The position numbers were made by a program, and so were the translations under genes. From contig JADJRJ010000028.1 of the NCBI GenBank assembly GCA_016712265.1, positions 558,001-622,000 on the forward strand: a stretch of 64,000 nucleotides of DNA. The letters are read 5' to 3'. The DNA is from Gemmatimonadota bacterium. GTDB taxonomy: Bacteria > Gemmatimonadota > Gemmatimonadetes > Gemmatimonadales > Gemmatimonadaceae. The notes under the pieces were generated by a model, which saw nothing but the letters and a program-made list of their open reading frames with translations, had not been told where the DNA came from and did no database searches. Positions 6,295 through 15,450 of the stretch are shown piece after piece (the stretch's first letter is position 1; each line of letters starts with the position of its first letter).

Positions 6295-8439
6295 GTGATC
6301 CGTCGTGCGTTGCTGTTCCTCGCCATCGCCACCGTGCCGGTCGCTGCGCAGCGCGGGGGCGAAATCCTCTGGGACACCTATGGTGTCCCGCATATCCATG
6401 CCAAAACCGAGGGCCAGCTCGGCTACGGCTTCGGATGGGCCCAGATGCAGGCGCACGCCGACCTCGTCCTTGAGCTGTATGGTGAGGCACGCGGGCGATC
6501 GGCCGAGTACTGGGGCGATCCGAGCGGGCAGCGTGAAGCGATGGACCGTTGGGTGCGCCGAATGGGCGTGGCACGCGGGGGGGCGCGGTGGTCCGCGCAG
6601 CAGGCGCCGGGCTTCAGGTCCTACCTGGATGCCTTCGTCCAGGGGATGAACGACTGGGCCTTTGCGCACCGCGACCAGATCACGGATTCGATGGAGGTGG
6701 TGCTTCCCGTGACCGTGGATGATGTACTGGCCCACGGCCAACGGGTGATCACCACCGCGTTTGTCACGAGTCCGGATCGCGTCAGCGGCACCGTGCGCGC
6801 GTGGGAGCGCGGCGGGATACGTGCGGCCGAGGAAGCGGCCGCGGCCCTCGAAGGGGCCGAGATGCGTGGCTCGAATGCCTGGGCCATCGCGCCGGCCAAG
6901 TCGGCGAGCGGCCAGGCGATGTTGGTGGCGAATCCGCACTTGCCGTGGGGATCCTTCTACACCTGGTTCGAGGCGCAGCTCGTGGCGCCCGGGATGAATC
7001 TCACCGGCGCGACGCTGGTCGGGTCGCCCATTATCACCATCGGTTTCAATGACGACATCGCGTGGACCCACACGGTCAACACGCACGACGGGCAGGACCT
7101 CTATGAGTTGGCGCTCGACGGCGACGGCTACCGCCTGGACGGCGTGCGACGCGCATTCACGACGCGCACCGAGACGATGCAGGTGAAGGGTCGCGATGGG
7201 CGGCTGGTCCCCCAGGTGCTCACCATCCGCGAGTCCGTGCATGGCCCCGTGGTCGGGGAGAAGGAAGGACGTGCACTGGCGCTGCGCGTCGTTGGGCTTG
7301 ACCGGGGCGGTGCGTGGAAGCAGTGGTGGGACATGGGCCGTGCCCGCAACAAGGCGCAGTACGTGCGCGCGCTGCAGCAGATGCAGGTGCCGATGTTCAC
7401 CGCGATGTACGCCGATCGGCAGGGGGAGATCCTGCATTTCTTCGGCGGGCTCACCCCGGTGCGGTCCCGTGGAGGGTGGGACTTCTGGCAGGGGATCGTG
7501 CGCGGGGACTCCACGGGCACCTTGTGGACGAAGACCCACAGCTTCGCCGACCTCCCGATGTTGGCGAACCCCGCCGGCGGCTGGCTGCAGAATGCCAACG
7601 ATCCCCCGTGGACGACCACCGTCCCGCTCGTCCTCGACCCCGCGAAGTACCCGGCCTACATGGCGCCGCGCGGCATGGCGTTCCGCCCGCAGCGCTCGGC
7701 GCGACTCCTGGCCGAGACCGGCAAGATATCGTTTGACGAACTGGTGGCGCGCAAGCACGACACCCGCATGGAACTCGCCGATCGCCTGCTCGATGACCTT
7801 GGGGCGGCGGTCGCGGCCCATGGGGACGCCGAGGCGAAGGCCGCGATGGCCGTGCTCACGGCGTGGGATCATACGGCCGATGCGGCGTCGCGTGGCGGGG
7901 TGTTGTTCGCCGCCTGGTGGCGCGAGCTCAACCGACCCGGCGCTGCGCGCACGGGGCCGCAGCCCCCGTTCGCCGTCGCGTGGGATGCGCAACGGGCCCT
8001 GGAGACCCCCGATGGGCTGGCCGATCCTGCGGCGGCCGCGCGGGCGCTCAGCGCCGCCGCGCGCAGTGTGCGGGAACGGCATGGATCACTCGACGTCGCC
8101 TGGGGTGAGGTCAACCGCCTGCGCCGGGACGACGTGGACTTGCCGGCCAATGGCGGCAGCGGGCAGTTGGGGGTGTTCCGTGTCGTCGAGTTCAACATGC
8201 CGGAACGCGAACGGCAGGGCACCGGGGCCATGGGCGACTCGTTTGTCGCGGCCGTGGAGTTCTCGACGCCACTCAAGGCGCAGGTGCTGATTGGGTACGG
8301 CAACTGGTCGCAGCCGGGATCGAAACACCGGGTGGACCAGCTGCCCCTGTTTGCGAAGAAGGCGTTGCGGCCGGCGTGGCGTTCGCGCGCGGAGGTGGAA
8401 GCGAACCTCGAGAAGCGCGAAATCGCCGGGGGTCGCTGA
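6295..8439 (+). CDS. Secreted penicillin-acylase-family amidohydrolase (Ntn hydrolase)
   Basis: A 714-residue precursor starting at a GTG and carrying a signal peptide (residues 1-19). The family cleaves amides such as penicillins, acyl-homoserine lactones or other N-acylated compounds. It matures autocatalytically into two chains with an N-terminal serine nucleophile. 'WDTYGVPHIHA' (26-36) is the usual start of the alpha chain. 'RGSNAWAIAPAKSASG' gives Ser193 as the predicted nucleophile and start of the beta chain. 'ANPHLPW', 'GFNDDIAWTHTVNTHDGQDLYEL' (in two parts) and 'GYGNWSQPGSKHRVDQL' are later family blocks. The length fits a full enzyme. The substrate cannot be deduced; quorum-signal degradation is one possibility. 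Confidence 0.88.
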   Translation: MIRRALLFLAIATVPVAAQRGGEILWDTYGVPHIHAKTEGQLGYGFGWAQMQAHADLVLELYGEARGRSAEYWGDPSGQREAMDRWVRRMGVARGGARWSAQQAPGFRSYLDAFVQGMNDWAFAHRDQITDSMEVVLPVTVDDVLAHGQRVITTAFVTSPDRVSGTVRAWERGGIRAAEEAAAALEGAEMRGSNAWAIAPAKSASGQAMLVANPHLPWGSFYTWFEAQLVAPGMNLTGATLVGSPIITIGFNDDIAWTHTVNTHDGQDLYELALDGDGYRLDGVRRAFTTRTETMQVKGRDGRLVPQVLTIRESVHGPVVGEKEGRALALRVVGLDRGGAWKQWWDMGRARNKAQYVRALQQMQVPMFTAMYADRQGEILHFFGGLTPVRSRGGWDFWQGIVRGDSTGTLWTKTHSFADLPMLANPAGGWLQNANDPPWTTTVPLVLDPAKYPAYMAPRGMAFRPQRSARLLAETGKISFDELVARKHDTRMELADRLLDDLGAAVAAHGDAEAKAAMAVLTAWDHTADAASRGGVLFAAWWRELNRPGAARTGPQPPFAVAWDAQRALETPDGLADPAAAARALSAAARSVRERHGSLDVAWGEVNRLRRDDVDLPANGGSGQLGVFRVVEFNMPERERQGTGAMGDSFVAAVEFSTPLKAQVLIGYGNWSQPGSKHRVDQLPLFAKKALRPAWRSRAEVEANLEKREIAGGR

Positions 8440-8446
8440 ACGACAC

Positions 8447-8474
8447 GCGGGCCCCGGCAACCGCCGGGACCCGC
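8447..8474. terminator. Hairpin between convergent genes
   Basis: A 12-bp stem with one mismatch (8447-8458 with 8463-8474) and a four-base loop sits between the stop of the rightward acylase-family gene and the stop of the leftward Spy-like gene. It lacks a T-run, but its position suits a bidirectional terminator. Confidence 0.5.
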
Positions 8475-8494
8475 GCCCCTGCCAAGGAAGGGGG

Positions 8495-9220
8495 TCAGCC
8501 CGTGGTGTCAGGCCGTGCGGGCGTTTCGAGGTCGTCCCCGCGACGACGTGGCGGCGGCAGGGGGCGTCGTGGCCGGTCGTCCGTGTCGCCCCGTTGCCAC
8601 TGGGGAGACATGCGGCCTCCACCGCGAGGCATCCAACGATCCTCTGCCGGTCCGCGACCCCGCCGCGGGCCTGCGTCCATGCGGCCACGTCCCGGGCCCA
8701 CGTCCACGCGACCACGTCCGGGGGCGCGCCGGGGGCCAAACTCGTTGCGGCGTCCTATCGCATCACGACGCAGCGCCATCCCCTGGCGCGCCCGCGCCAT
8801 GCGCATCCCCTGCACACGGCCACGCTGCGTGGAATCGAGGATCGCGAGCGCCTGACGACCCATCGTGGTGTCGATCCCTCGGCTGCGCAGCTGGCCCATG
8901 CGGCCGCGCAAGGTGCGGAGGGCACTGTCGCTGCAGCGGCCGCTCGTTCCGCAGGCCGAGTCGCGCAGCGCACGCGCCTGGTTCATGAGGGACTGGCGGC
9001 GGGTGACCATCGTGCGCTCCAGGGAGTCGAGCCGCGCCACCTGTCGCGGGGTGAGGTCAAGCTCACGACGCCGATTCAGCAGTTCGGTCGGGGAGGCGCC
9101 GAGTTCCGGTCGCCGCGCGGGTGGGGCGTCCGCCGGGCGGGCCCGTCGGGTTTGGGCGGCCAATGCCGCAGGGACGAGGATCAGGGTGGCAAGAGCCACC
9201 AGCGGGCGTCGGGTCAACAT
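8495..9220 (-). CDS. Periplasmic Spy/CpxP-like (LTxxQ) protein
   Basis: A 241-residue protein. The signal peptide is residues 1-20 (ALATLILVPAALAAQ). A helical region follows with 'RRRELDLTPRQVARLDSLERTMVTRRQSL', matching the LTxxQ hallmark of Spy/CpxP periplasmic chaperones and related metal-resistance proteins. The C-terminal 100 residues are disordered and rich in Arg, Gly, Pro and Asp (GRGRVDVGPGRGRMD). The ATG at 9220 is preferred because AAGGAG lies seven bases upstream. The gene is divergent from the receptor gene at 9389, whose C terminus carries the same kind of domain, so the two products may work in one envelope process. Confidence 0.7.
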   Translation of the reverse strand: MLTRRPLVALATLILVPAALAAQTRRARPADAPPARRPELGASPTELLNRRRELDLTPRQVARLDSLERTMVTRRQSLMNQARALRDSACGTSGRCSDSALRTLRGRMGQLRSRGIDTTMGRQALAILDSTQRGRVQGMRMARARQGMALRRDAIGRRNEFGPRRAPGRGRVDVGPGRGRMDAGPRRGRGPAEDRWMPRGGGRMSPQWQRGDTDDRPRRPLPPPRRRGDDLETPARPDTTG

Positions 9221-9388
9221 GGAGCAGCTCCTTCTCGGGGACATGGATCACGTCACTTCGCCCGGTACGACGCCGGTTTGCGGCCTCCCGTTAAGCCCGA
9301 ACAGGTCCGCTGGGGTCTGCGTTAACGAACGGCGCGCCCTGTCGTCCCACTCGGGTTGCGAGCGGTTTCCCCCCTGCACGTGTCGTCA
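9221..9388. promoter_or_regulatory. Divergent intergenic region between the Spy-like and TonB-receptor-like genes
   Basis: This 168-bp region must hold both promoters. It contains the perfect 8-bp palindrome CGTTAACG at 9320-9327 and, about 30 bases before it, a related CGTTAAGCCCG. I see no clear -35/-10 pair for either gene. Confidence 0.35.
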
Positions 9389-12300
9389 ATGAGAAGCCTT
9401 CGGAGATTCGCGGCCGCAGTCCTCGGCCTGTTCCTTGTTGCCCCCACCTTGGGCGCCCAGATCGGCGCGACCACCGACATCATCACCGGGGTCGTGCGCC
9501 GGGTGGAGGGCAACCTCCCCATCGAGGGGGCGCAGGTGGAGGTGTTGTCGCTGGAGTCGAACATCACGCGCCGGACGCGCACCAACGCGCAGGGCAAGTA
9601 CACCGTGCTCTTCCCGGACGGCGGCGGCCAGTACCAGGTGACGGTGCGCTCGTTAGGCCTGGCGCCGCAAGCGGCGATGGTGCTGCGCACCGCGGACGAG
9701 GATCGCCTGGTACGCGACTTTGTGCTGACGACCAACCCGACCGTGCTGTCGGCGGTGCAGGTGCGGGCGCGGCAGGAGACGCCGCGGGATCGTGATGCGC
9801 CGACGCCGGGGACGGTGGAGCGGGCGATCAACACGGACCAGGCCGCGCGACTCCCGATCGATGCAGGGGACTTGACCCAACTCGCGCTGCTTGCCCCCGG
9901 GCTGGTGGCTATCCCGGGGAGCGACTCCACCCCCGGCGCGTTCTCGGTCGCGGGGCTGTCGCCGGACGCGAACAATATCACGCTCGACGGCATGTCGTTT
10001 GGCTCGGCGCAGATGCCGCAGGAAGCGGTGCGCACCTCGCGCGTGCAGACCTCCAACTTCGACGTCTCGCGCGGGCAGTTCTCCGGCGGGTTGATTTCCT
10101 CGACCAGCCGCGGCGGCTCCAACAACATGCAGGGGAACTTCACCTACTCGCTCCGCGATCGTGATCTCGCGATCGAGGGCGAGGATCCCGGACCGGCGGC
10201 GCAGGGGTTCACGCAGAACCAGTTCTCTGGCGGATTCGGTGGGCCCGTGGTGCGGGACAAGCTGTTCGGGTTTGGGGCCCTCCAGTTGCGGCGACGGAAT
10301 GACGTCGTGACCTCGCTCGCCAATAGCGATGCGTTGACGCTCCAGCGGTTCGGCGTGAGCCCAGACTCCGTGACACGCTTCACGCAGCTGCTGACCAGCG
10401 CCGGCGTACGACCGTTCAGCGTGCTCGCCGACGACCGGCTCTCCGACAACGTCTCGGGGATGTTGCGCCTCGATTACCTCACCGACGGCGGCCACTCGAT
10501 CACGGTACGCGGTGACTGGCGCCTGAGTGACCAGGATCCCACCCGCATTGGTCCACTGGCCTTGCCGCAAACGGGGGGAAACAACAACAGCTGGGGGGGC
10601 GGCCTGATGACCACCGTCACCTCCAACTTCGCCGGTCGCTTTCTCAATGAGTTCAAGTTCTATGTCTCCCGCGATCGCAACGAGGGGACGCCCTTCATCG
10701 AGATCCCGGCCGGGCGCGTCCAGGTCACCTCGGCCTTTGAGGACGGACAGAGCGGGATCGCCACCCTGACCTTCGGCGGGAACACCGGGCTGCCGCAGGC
10801 CGGCCGCAACACGGGCGTCGAGGCGACGAATGAGGTATCCTGGCTCGCGGACGGACACCGGCTCAAGCTCGGCATGCTGGTGAGCAGCACGGCGTTCTCG
10901 CAGGATGTGACCAGCAATCGGTGGGGGAGCTACACCTTCAACTCCCTCGAGGATTTCGAGGCCGGACGACCGGCGATGTTCACGCGCACCCTCACGCCAC
11001 GCCTGCGCGAAGGGCAAGGCACAAATGTTAACCTGTACCTCGGCGATACCTGGCGCGTGAATCGCGCGGTGCAGCTGACGTATGGGCTGCGCGGCGAAGG
11101 ATCGTTCTTTGGCAAGACGCCGCAGTACAACCCCGCGGTCGAGCAGGCCTTTGGGTATCGCACGGATGAGGTGCCAACCGACGTGCGGGTGACGCCACGC
11201 GTTGGGTTCACCTGGACGATCGGGATGCCGACGCAGGGGAACCCCAATGCGGCTGGCGGCCAGGGCGCCGCGGGCGGCGGCGCCGGTGGTGCGGGCGGGC
11301 GAGGTCAGGGCGGTGGTGGTGGCGGTGGAGGTGGCGGTGGTCGTGGTGGTTTTGGCGGTGGAGGTGGATTCGGCGGTGGTCCTGGCGGGGGCGGCCAACC
11401 GCGATGGACCATTCGTGGCGGCCTCGGTGAGTTTCGCTCGGCGCCGTCCACCAACCTCGTGGCCAATGCGGCTGGCGCCACCGGGTTGCCCAACAACGAA
11501 TCACAGCTCATTTGCATCGGGGCCATTGTGCCCACGCCGGACTGGGGCGGCTTCGCCACCGATCCGGGGAGCATTCCGACCTCGTGCCTGGGTGGGGGCA
11601 ACCAGTTCGTCCCGACGACGCGACCGAACGTGACCGTGTTTGGCGATGACTTCGCCGCGTCCCGTGCCTGGCGGTCGTCGTTAGGCGCCACCCGTCGCTT
11701 CTGGCAGCGCTATACGTTCAACTTCGACCTCTCGTATTCGCGCGGGGTCGCGCAGACCGGCTACGTGGACGCGAACCTCAATACGACGCCGCAGTTTGCC
11801 CTCGCCGCGGAAGGCGACCGGCCGGTGTTCGTGCCCGCGCAAACCGTATTCCCCGCAACGGGTGCTACGACGGTCCTTGCCTCGCGCCGGGACCCGAACT
11901 TCGGTCAGGTGCTGGTCACGCGATCCGACCTGGCGACCGATGCGCGGCAGGCCACGGTGTCGCTCGGCGGCTTCACCGGACGGGGGATCAACTTCAACCT
12001 GTCCTACACCTGGGCCCGTGCGCGCGACCAGGGGTCAGGTGGCGGGGGAGGTGGCTTCGGCGGGTTTGGCGGTGGCGGAGGTGGCGGCGGATCCTTCGGC
12101 GGTCCCACGACCGGTGGGAACCCGAACGTGCGCGAGTGGTCGCGGTCATCCAACGAGCGCCGGCACGTCTGGGTCGCCACCATGAACTATCCCGTCAACC
12201 TCGGGTTGGAGTTCACGGCCTTTGGACGGCTCACCTCGGGCTCGCCGTTCACTCCCATGGTGAACGCCGACATCAATGGGGACGGGTCGCGCAACGACCG

Positions 12301-13228
12301 GGCCTTCCTGTTTGATCCGGCCGCGACGAGCGACCCACTCCTCGCCCAGGGAATGTCCACGCTCATCGCCGCGTTGCCGAATGGCGCGCGGGACTGCGTC
12401 AACCGCCAGCTGGGGGGCATTGCGGCCCGCAACAGCTGTACCGGCATCTGGCAGCCCTCGCTGGACCTGCAGGCCAATTGGCGCCCGAACCTCCTCGGCC
12501 TCAACCGGCGGCTCGCGGTCTCGTTCATGACCGTGAATTTCCTCGGTGGCCTCGACCAGTGGCTGCACGGCAGTGACAACCTGCGCGGGTGGGGCCAGTT
12601 CCGTGGCCAGGACAACACCCTGCTGTATGTACGTGGCTTTGATCCAGCCACCAATCGATACACCTACGAGGTGAACCAGCGCTTCGGGGCGACGCGCAGC
12701 GGGGCGAACGGCATCACGGTGCCGTTCCAGCTGGGCGTGCAGGCCCGGTATACGTTAGGCCCCGACCGGGCCCGCGAGATGCTTAATGGCTTGATTCGTG
12801 GTGGAGGACGCGGTGGCGCCGGTGGCGCTGGTGGCCAGGCAGGTGCGACCGGTGGAGGGGCCAACTTCCCCGGCGCCGCCATCCTCAACCAGAACGCGGC
12901 CAACGCCATCCTGCAGCTCAAGGATTCGCTGCAGCTGACGGCCGAGCAGGTCGCTGCCATCCAGCCGATCGCGGATACGGTGACGGCACGCAATGCGGCG
13001 TTGGGACGCGAGGTGCAGGAGATGATTCGTTCGGCCGGCGCCAACCCGGACATGGGGGCGGTAATGTCGCGGGTGACCACGCGCCTGGAGTCGGTGCGGA
13101 CCGAGTCGGAGGCGGTGCTGAAGCAGCTGCAGGGGATCCTGACCCCCGCGCAGTGGACCAAGGTGCCGGAGCGGATCAAGAACCCGCCACGTGGGCCGGG
13201 CCAAGGGCAGCAGCGGCGGCGCGGCTAG
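9389..13228 (+). CDS. TonB-dependent-receptor-like outer-membrane protein with a Spy-like C-terminal domain
   Basis: A 1279-residue protein. It begins with a signal peptide ending GAQ (about residue 25). A carboxypeptidase-regulatory-like beta-sandwich follows (about 30-110; GVVRRVEGNLPIEGAQVEV), then a plug-like region ('LPIDAGDLTQLALLAPG', 'NITLDGMSFG', 'GLISSTSRGGSNN'), then a long beta-barrel of aromatic-ended strands. Three glycine-rich inserts sit at about 612-670, 880-910 and 1135-1158, probably long extracellular or linker loops. The last 115 residues are helical with two LTxxQ-type motifs ('LQLTAEQVAAIQ', 'GILTPAQW') and form a periplasmic Spy-like domain after the barrel. I see no clear TonB box. 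The start at 9389 is chosen for the signal peptide. The ligand is unknown. Confidence 0.8.
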   Translation: MRSLRRFAAAVLGLFLVAPTLGAQIGATTDIITGVVRRVEGNLPIEGAQVEVLSLESNITRRTRTNAQGKYTVLFPDGGGQYQVTVRSLGLAPQAAMVLRTADEDRLVRDFVLTTNPTVLSAVQVRARQETPRDRDAPTPGTVERAINTDQAARLPIDAGDLTQLALLAPGLVAIPGSDSTPGAFSVAGLSPDANNITLDGMSFGSAQMPQEAVRTSRVQTSNFDVSRGQFSGGLISSTSRGGSNNMQGNFTYSLRDRDLAIEGEDPGPAAQGFTQNQFSGGFGGPVVRDKLFGFGALQLRRRNDVVTSLANSDALTLQRFGVSPDSVTRFTQLLTSAGVRPFSVLADDRLSDNVSGMLRLDYLTDGGHSITVRGDWRLSDQDPTRIGPLALPQTGGNNNSWGGGLMTTVTSNFAGRFLNEFKFYVSRDRNEGTPFIEIPAGRVQVTSAFEDGQSGIATLTFGGNTGLPQAGRNTGVEATNEVSWLADGHRLKLGMLVSSTAFSQDVTSNRWGSYTFNSLEDFEAGRPAMFTRTLTPRLREGQGTNVNLYLGDTWRVNRAVQLTYGLRGEGSFFGKTPQYNPAVEQAFGYRTDEVPTDVRVTPRVGFTWTIGMPTQGNPNAAGGQGAAGGGAGGAGGRGQGGGGGGGGGGGRGGFGGGGGFGGGPGGGGQPRWTIRGGLGEFRSAPSTNLVANAAGATGLPNNESQLICIGAIVPTPDWGGFATDPGSIPTSCLGGGNQFVPTTRPNVTVFGDDFAASRAWRSSLGATRRFWQRYTFNFDLSYSRGVAQTGYVDANLNTTPQFALAAEGDRPVFVPAQTVFPATGATTVLASRRDPNFGQVLVTRSDLATDARQATVSLGGFTGRGINFNLSYTWARARDQGSGGGGGGFGGFGGGGGGGGSFGGPTTGGNPNVREWSRSSNERRHVWVATMNYPVNLGLEFTAFGRLTSGSPFTPMVNADINGDGSRNDRAFLFDPAATSDPLLAQGMSTLIAALPNGARDCVNRQLGGIAARNSCTGIWQPSLDLQANWRPNLLGLNRRLAVSFMTVNFLGGLDQWLHGSDNLRGWGQFRGQDNTLLYVRGFDPATNRYTYEVNQRFGATRSGANGITVPFQLGVQARYTLGPDRAREMLNGLIRGGGRGGAGGAGGQAGATGGGANFPGAAILNQNAANAILQLKDSLQLTAEQVAAIQPIADTVTARNAALGREVQEMIRSAGANPDMGAVMSRVTTRLESVRTESEAVLKQLQGILTPAQWTKVPERIKNPPRGPGQGQQRRRG

Positions 13229-13234
13229 GCCCGA

Positions 13235-14398
13235 TTAGCGCCAGGGATTTGAGAACCGGCGATCCACCAGGAACGCGGAGTCGGTGAGGGCCTGGAGAAA
13301 GGCGACCAGGTCCGCCCGACCCTGCGGTGAGATGGCAAACCCGGAAATGCGTCGGTCCTTGAACGGGTTCAGCTGTCCGTCCCCGGCATTTGGCCCCACC
13401 GGGACCAGGCGGCCACCGCGGGCGTAGTTGCCGATGACGTCGTCGAGCGAGCCGACGGATCCGTCGTGGCCATAGGGGAAGGACACGGCAACGTTGCGCA
13501 GCGTGGGAACCTTCATGCGACCCATGTCCGACGCGAGGCGCGTGTGCTCGGACAACCCGCCGTTCCGCGCGGGATAGGCCCCCGTCCCCCCGATGTTGTA
13601 GAGCCCGGTGTTGACGAACTCGTCGCCCGCCGGGGCGCCTGGCTCGAAGGCGATGGAGAAGTTGGGGCCGGCGTGGCAGCGGGTGCAGCGCAGCGCATTG
13701 AAAGCGTTGAGCCCGCGACGTGCCGCTGCGCTAAGGGCCGTGGAGTCGCCGCGATTGAAGCGGTCGATCGGGGCGTTGGCCGAGATGAGCGTGCGCTCGA
13801 ACGCGGCAATGGCGCGATTGACGTTGGTCAGCGTGAACGGGTCCGGCGTGGCGCCAAACGAGGTGGGGAAGAGCGACTGGTATACCGGCTCCGTACGCAG
13901 CCTGGCGAGGACGTCGGCCTCGCGTCCCTTGATCCCCAGCTCCACGGGGAGTTCGCCGAGTTCGGGGATGAGTGCCTGGGTCTCCAGGGAAATTGTGGAA
14001 GGGTCCGCCCAGCCGAAGTTGCGCTGGTACGCCACGTTGGTCAGCCCCATCGAGTTGCGGGTGTGGGCCTGGCCGGTGGAGCCGAGGGGGATGTTCTTGG
14101 CGTCGGCGAAGCCGAACTCCTGGCGATGGCAGGAGGAGCAGGCAAACGCGCCATTGCCGGAGAGCCGGGTGTCGTAGAAGAGGCGACGCCCCAGCTCGAC
14201 CTTCGCCGCGGACATCGGGTTGCCCACCGGGACGGATGGAGGCGCGACGCCCGCCGGCAATGACCACCGGAAGAGCGACGGGTTCCCGGAGAGGGGCTCT
14301 GCCGTCTCGTGCGCCTCTGCGCAGGCCAGCAGGGCGCCGAGGAGCGCTCCGTACGCCGCGCGTGGCAGGCGAATTCCGGGGGCGGCTTGGTGTGTCAC
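13235..14398 (-). CDS. Di-heme cytochrome c peroxidase / MauG-family protein
   Basis: A 387-residue exported protein with two c-type heme sites: CSSCH at 87-91 and CTRCH at 238-242. The first site is followed by 'RQEFGFADAKNIPLGSTGQAH' features and the second by 'GPNFSIAFEPG', as in bacterial cytochrome c peroxidases that reduce hydrogen peroxide in the periplasm. MauG-type cofactor-maturing enzymes share this architecture. The N terminus has a hydrophobic segment ending 'LLGALLACAEAH', so it may be a lipoprotein anchored at Cys26. The start codon is GTG. It converges on the receptor gene with six bases between the stops. Electron donor and exact role are not shown by the sequence. Confidence 0.88.
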   Translation of the reverse strand: MTHQAAPGIRLPRAAYGALLGALLACAEAHETAEPLSGNPSLFRWSLPAGVAPPSVPVGNPMSAAKVELGRRLFYDTRLSGNGAFACSSCHRQEFGFADAKNIPLGSTGQAHTRNSMGLTNVAYQRNFGWADPSTISLETQALIPELGELPVELGIKGREADVLARLRTEPVYQSLFPTSFGATPDPFTLTNVNRAIAAFERTLISANAPIDRFNRGDSTALSAAARRGLNAFNALRCTRCHAGPNFSIAFEPGAPAGDEFVNTGLYNIGGTGAYPARNGGLSEHTRLASDMGRMKVPTLRNVAVSFPYGHDGSVGSLDDVIGNYARGGRLVPVGPNAGDGQLNPFKDRRISGFAISPQGRADLVAFLQALTDSAFLVDRRFSNPWR

Positions 14399-14609
14399 GA
14401 CCTGAATCTACCCGTGAGCGCGGCTGGTGTGCGCGTGCCCGGGTGGCTCCCGTCGCGGGACACGGTACGGTCGAACAGGCGCGTTCCTTCAACTGTTTCG
14501 CCGTGGCCGATCGTGCCATCATCGTTCATGACTGCGGGCGCGTTCACTTGTGCACGCCGGGCAGGAAAAGGCAGCTTCATCGGCCGTCTCCTTCTGCATC
14601 CCGTTCCTC

Positions 14610-15377
14610 ATGCCGCCGCGCAGCCGCGTCAAGACCATTCACGGCGTGACCGGAAGTCCCTTCCTCACGCGCATCGGCCTGCACGACGATCGCGTGCAGC
14701 CCGACGTGCATCCTTTTTCCCTGCCCATCCTGGCCGATGGGCTGGACCTGCAGTTTGCGTCGCCGGTGACCTTCTTCGTCGGTGAGAATGGATCGGGCAA
14801 GTCTTCGCTCCTCGAAGCCATTGCCTGGAGCACCGGGTTCGGGATGATGGGCGGCAGTCGGGACCACCGGTTCGAGGAGGGCGGCGAAGGGGCAACCCTC
14901 GGCCGCGCCCTGAAGCTCTCCTGGCGCCAGCGCCAGGTGGACGGCTTCTTCCTGCGGGCGGAGACCTTTCACCACTTCAGTACCTACCTCGAGAGTGTTG
15001 GTTCGCGCTGGGATCGTTATGGTGGCCGTTCCTTTCACGAGCGATCTCACGGCGAGGCGTTTCTGGCCCTGTTCGAGCATCGCTTTGAAGATGGGCTCTA
15101 CTTGCTCGACGAACCGGAAGCGGCGTTGTCGCCGCAGCGTCAACTGGCGTTCCTGCGCATCCTCAACAGCCTGGCGTCGCAGCGCATCGCGCAGTTCATC
15201 ATTGCAACGCACTCGCCGATCTTGCTCGCCCTCCCCGGGTCCACGGTGCTGGGGTTCGACGGCGGGCGCATTGAGCCGATCGATTATCGCGAGACGGACC
15301 ACTATCGGGTGACGCGAGACTTCCTTGAGGCGCCGGAGCGATTCTTCCGTCACCTGTTCGACGCCGAGGGGACGTGA
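14610..15377 (+). CDS. Small AAA-type ATPase (ABC/SMC-like nucleotide-binding fold)
   Basis: A 255-residue cytosolic protein with Walker A GENGSGKS (58-65), a late Walker B 'GLYLLDEPEAALSPQRQLAFL' in two parts, and a switch histidine in 'FIIATHSPILLA'. This is the minimal AAA_21-type ATPase also seen in overcoming-lysogenization-defect and RecF-like proteins, but it lacks a coiled-coil insert and any fused nuclease. The ATG at 14610 gives the conserved N terminus; an upstream ATG at 14550 adds poorly conserved residues. It stands alone, without the usual partner gene of a toxin or defence pair. The upstream 211 bases contain no recognisable gene. Confidence 0.75.
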   Translation: MPPRSRVKTIHGVTGSPFLTRIGLHDDRVQPDVHPFSLPILADGLDLQFASPVTFFVGENGSGKSSLLEAIAWSTGFGMMGGSRDHRFEEGGEGATLGRALKLSWRQRQVDGFFLRAETFHHFSTYLESVGSRWDRYGGRSFHERSHGEAFLALFEHRFEDGLYLLDEPEAALSPQRQLAFLRILNSLASQRIAQFIIATHSPILLALPGSTVLGFDGGRIEPIDYRETDHYRVTRDFLEAPERFFRHLFDAEGT

Positions 15378-15395
15378 CAGGTCGCCGGGGCGGGC

Positions 15396-15424
15396 TCGAC
15401 ACCTCGGACTCACGGGTTGATACT
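15396..15424 (+). promoter_or_regulatory. Predicted housekeeping promoter for the sugar locus
   Basis: TCGACA at 15396-15401, a 17-bp spacer and GATACT at 15419-15424 match a vegetative promoter. It lies 26 bases before the ATG at 15451. Confidence 0.5.
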
Positions 15425-15450
15425 TGGCGATTCCTCGTCCCGACACAGAC

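Noticed and set aside
5995..8082. A 695-codon open frame on the minus strand opposite the acylase-family gene
   Set aside because: It is fully antisense to a gene with clear family motifs, its composition is Arg/Pro/His-rich, and it shows no recognisable domain. High GC leaves long spurious frames.
14399..14609. A 61-codon minus-strand frame in the region before the AAA ATPase
   Set aside because: No ribosome site or family resemblance, and the composition is like antisense noise. The region is treated as intergenic.
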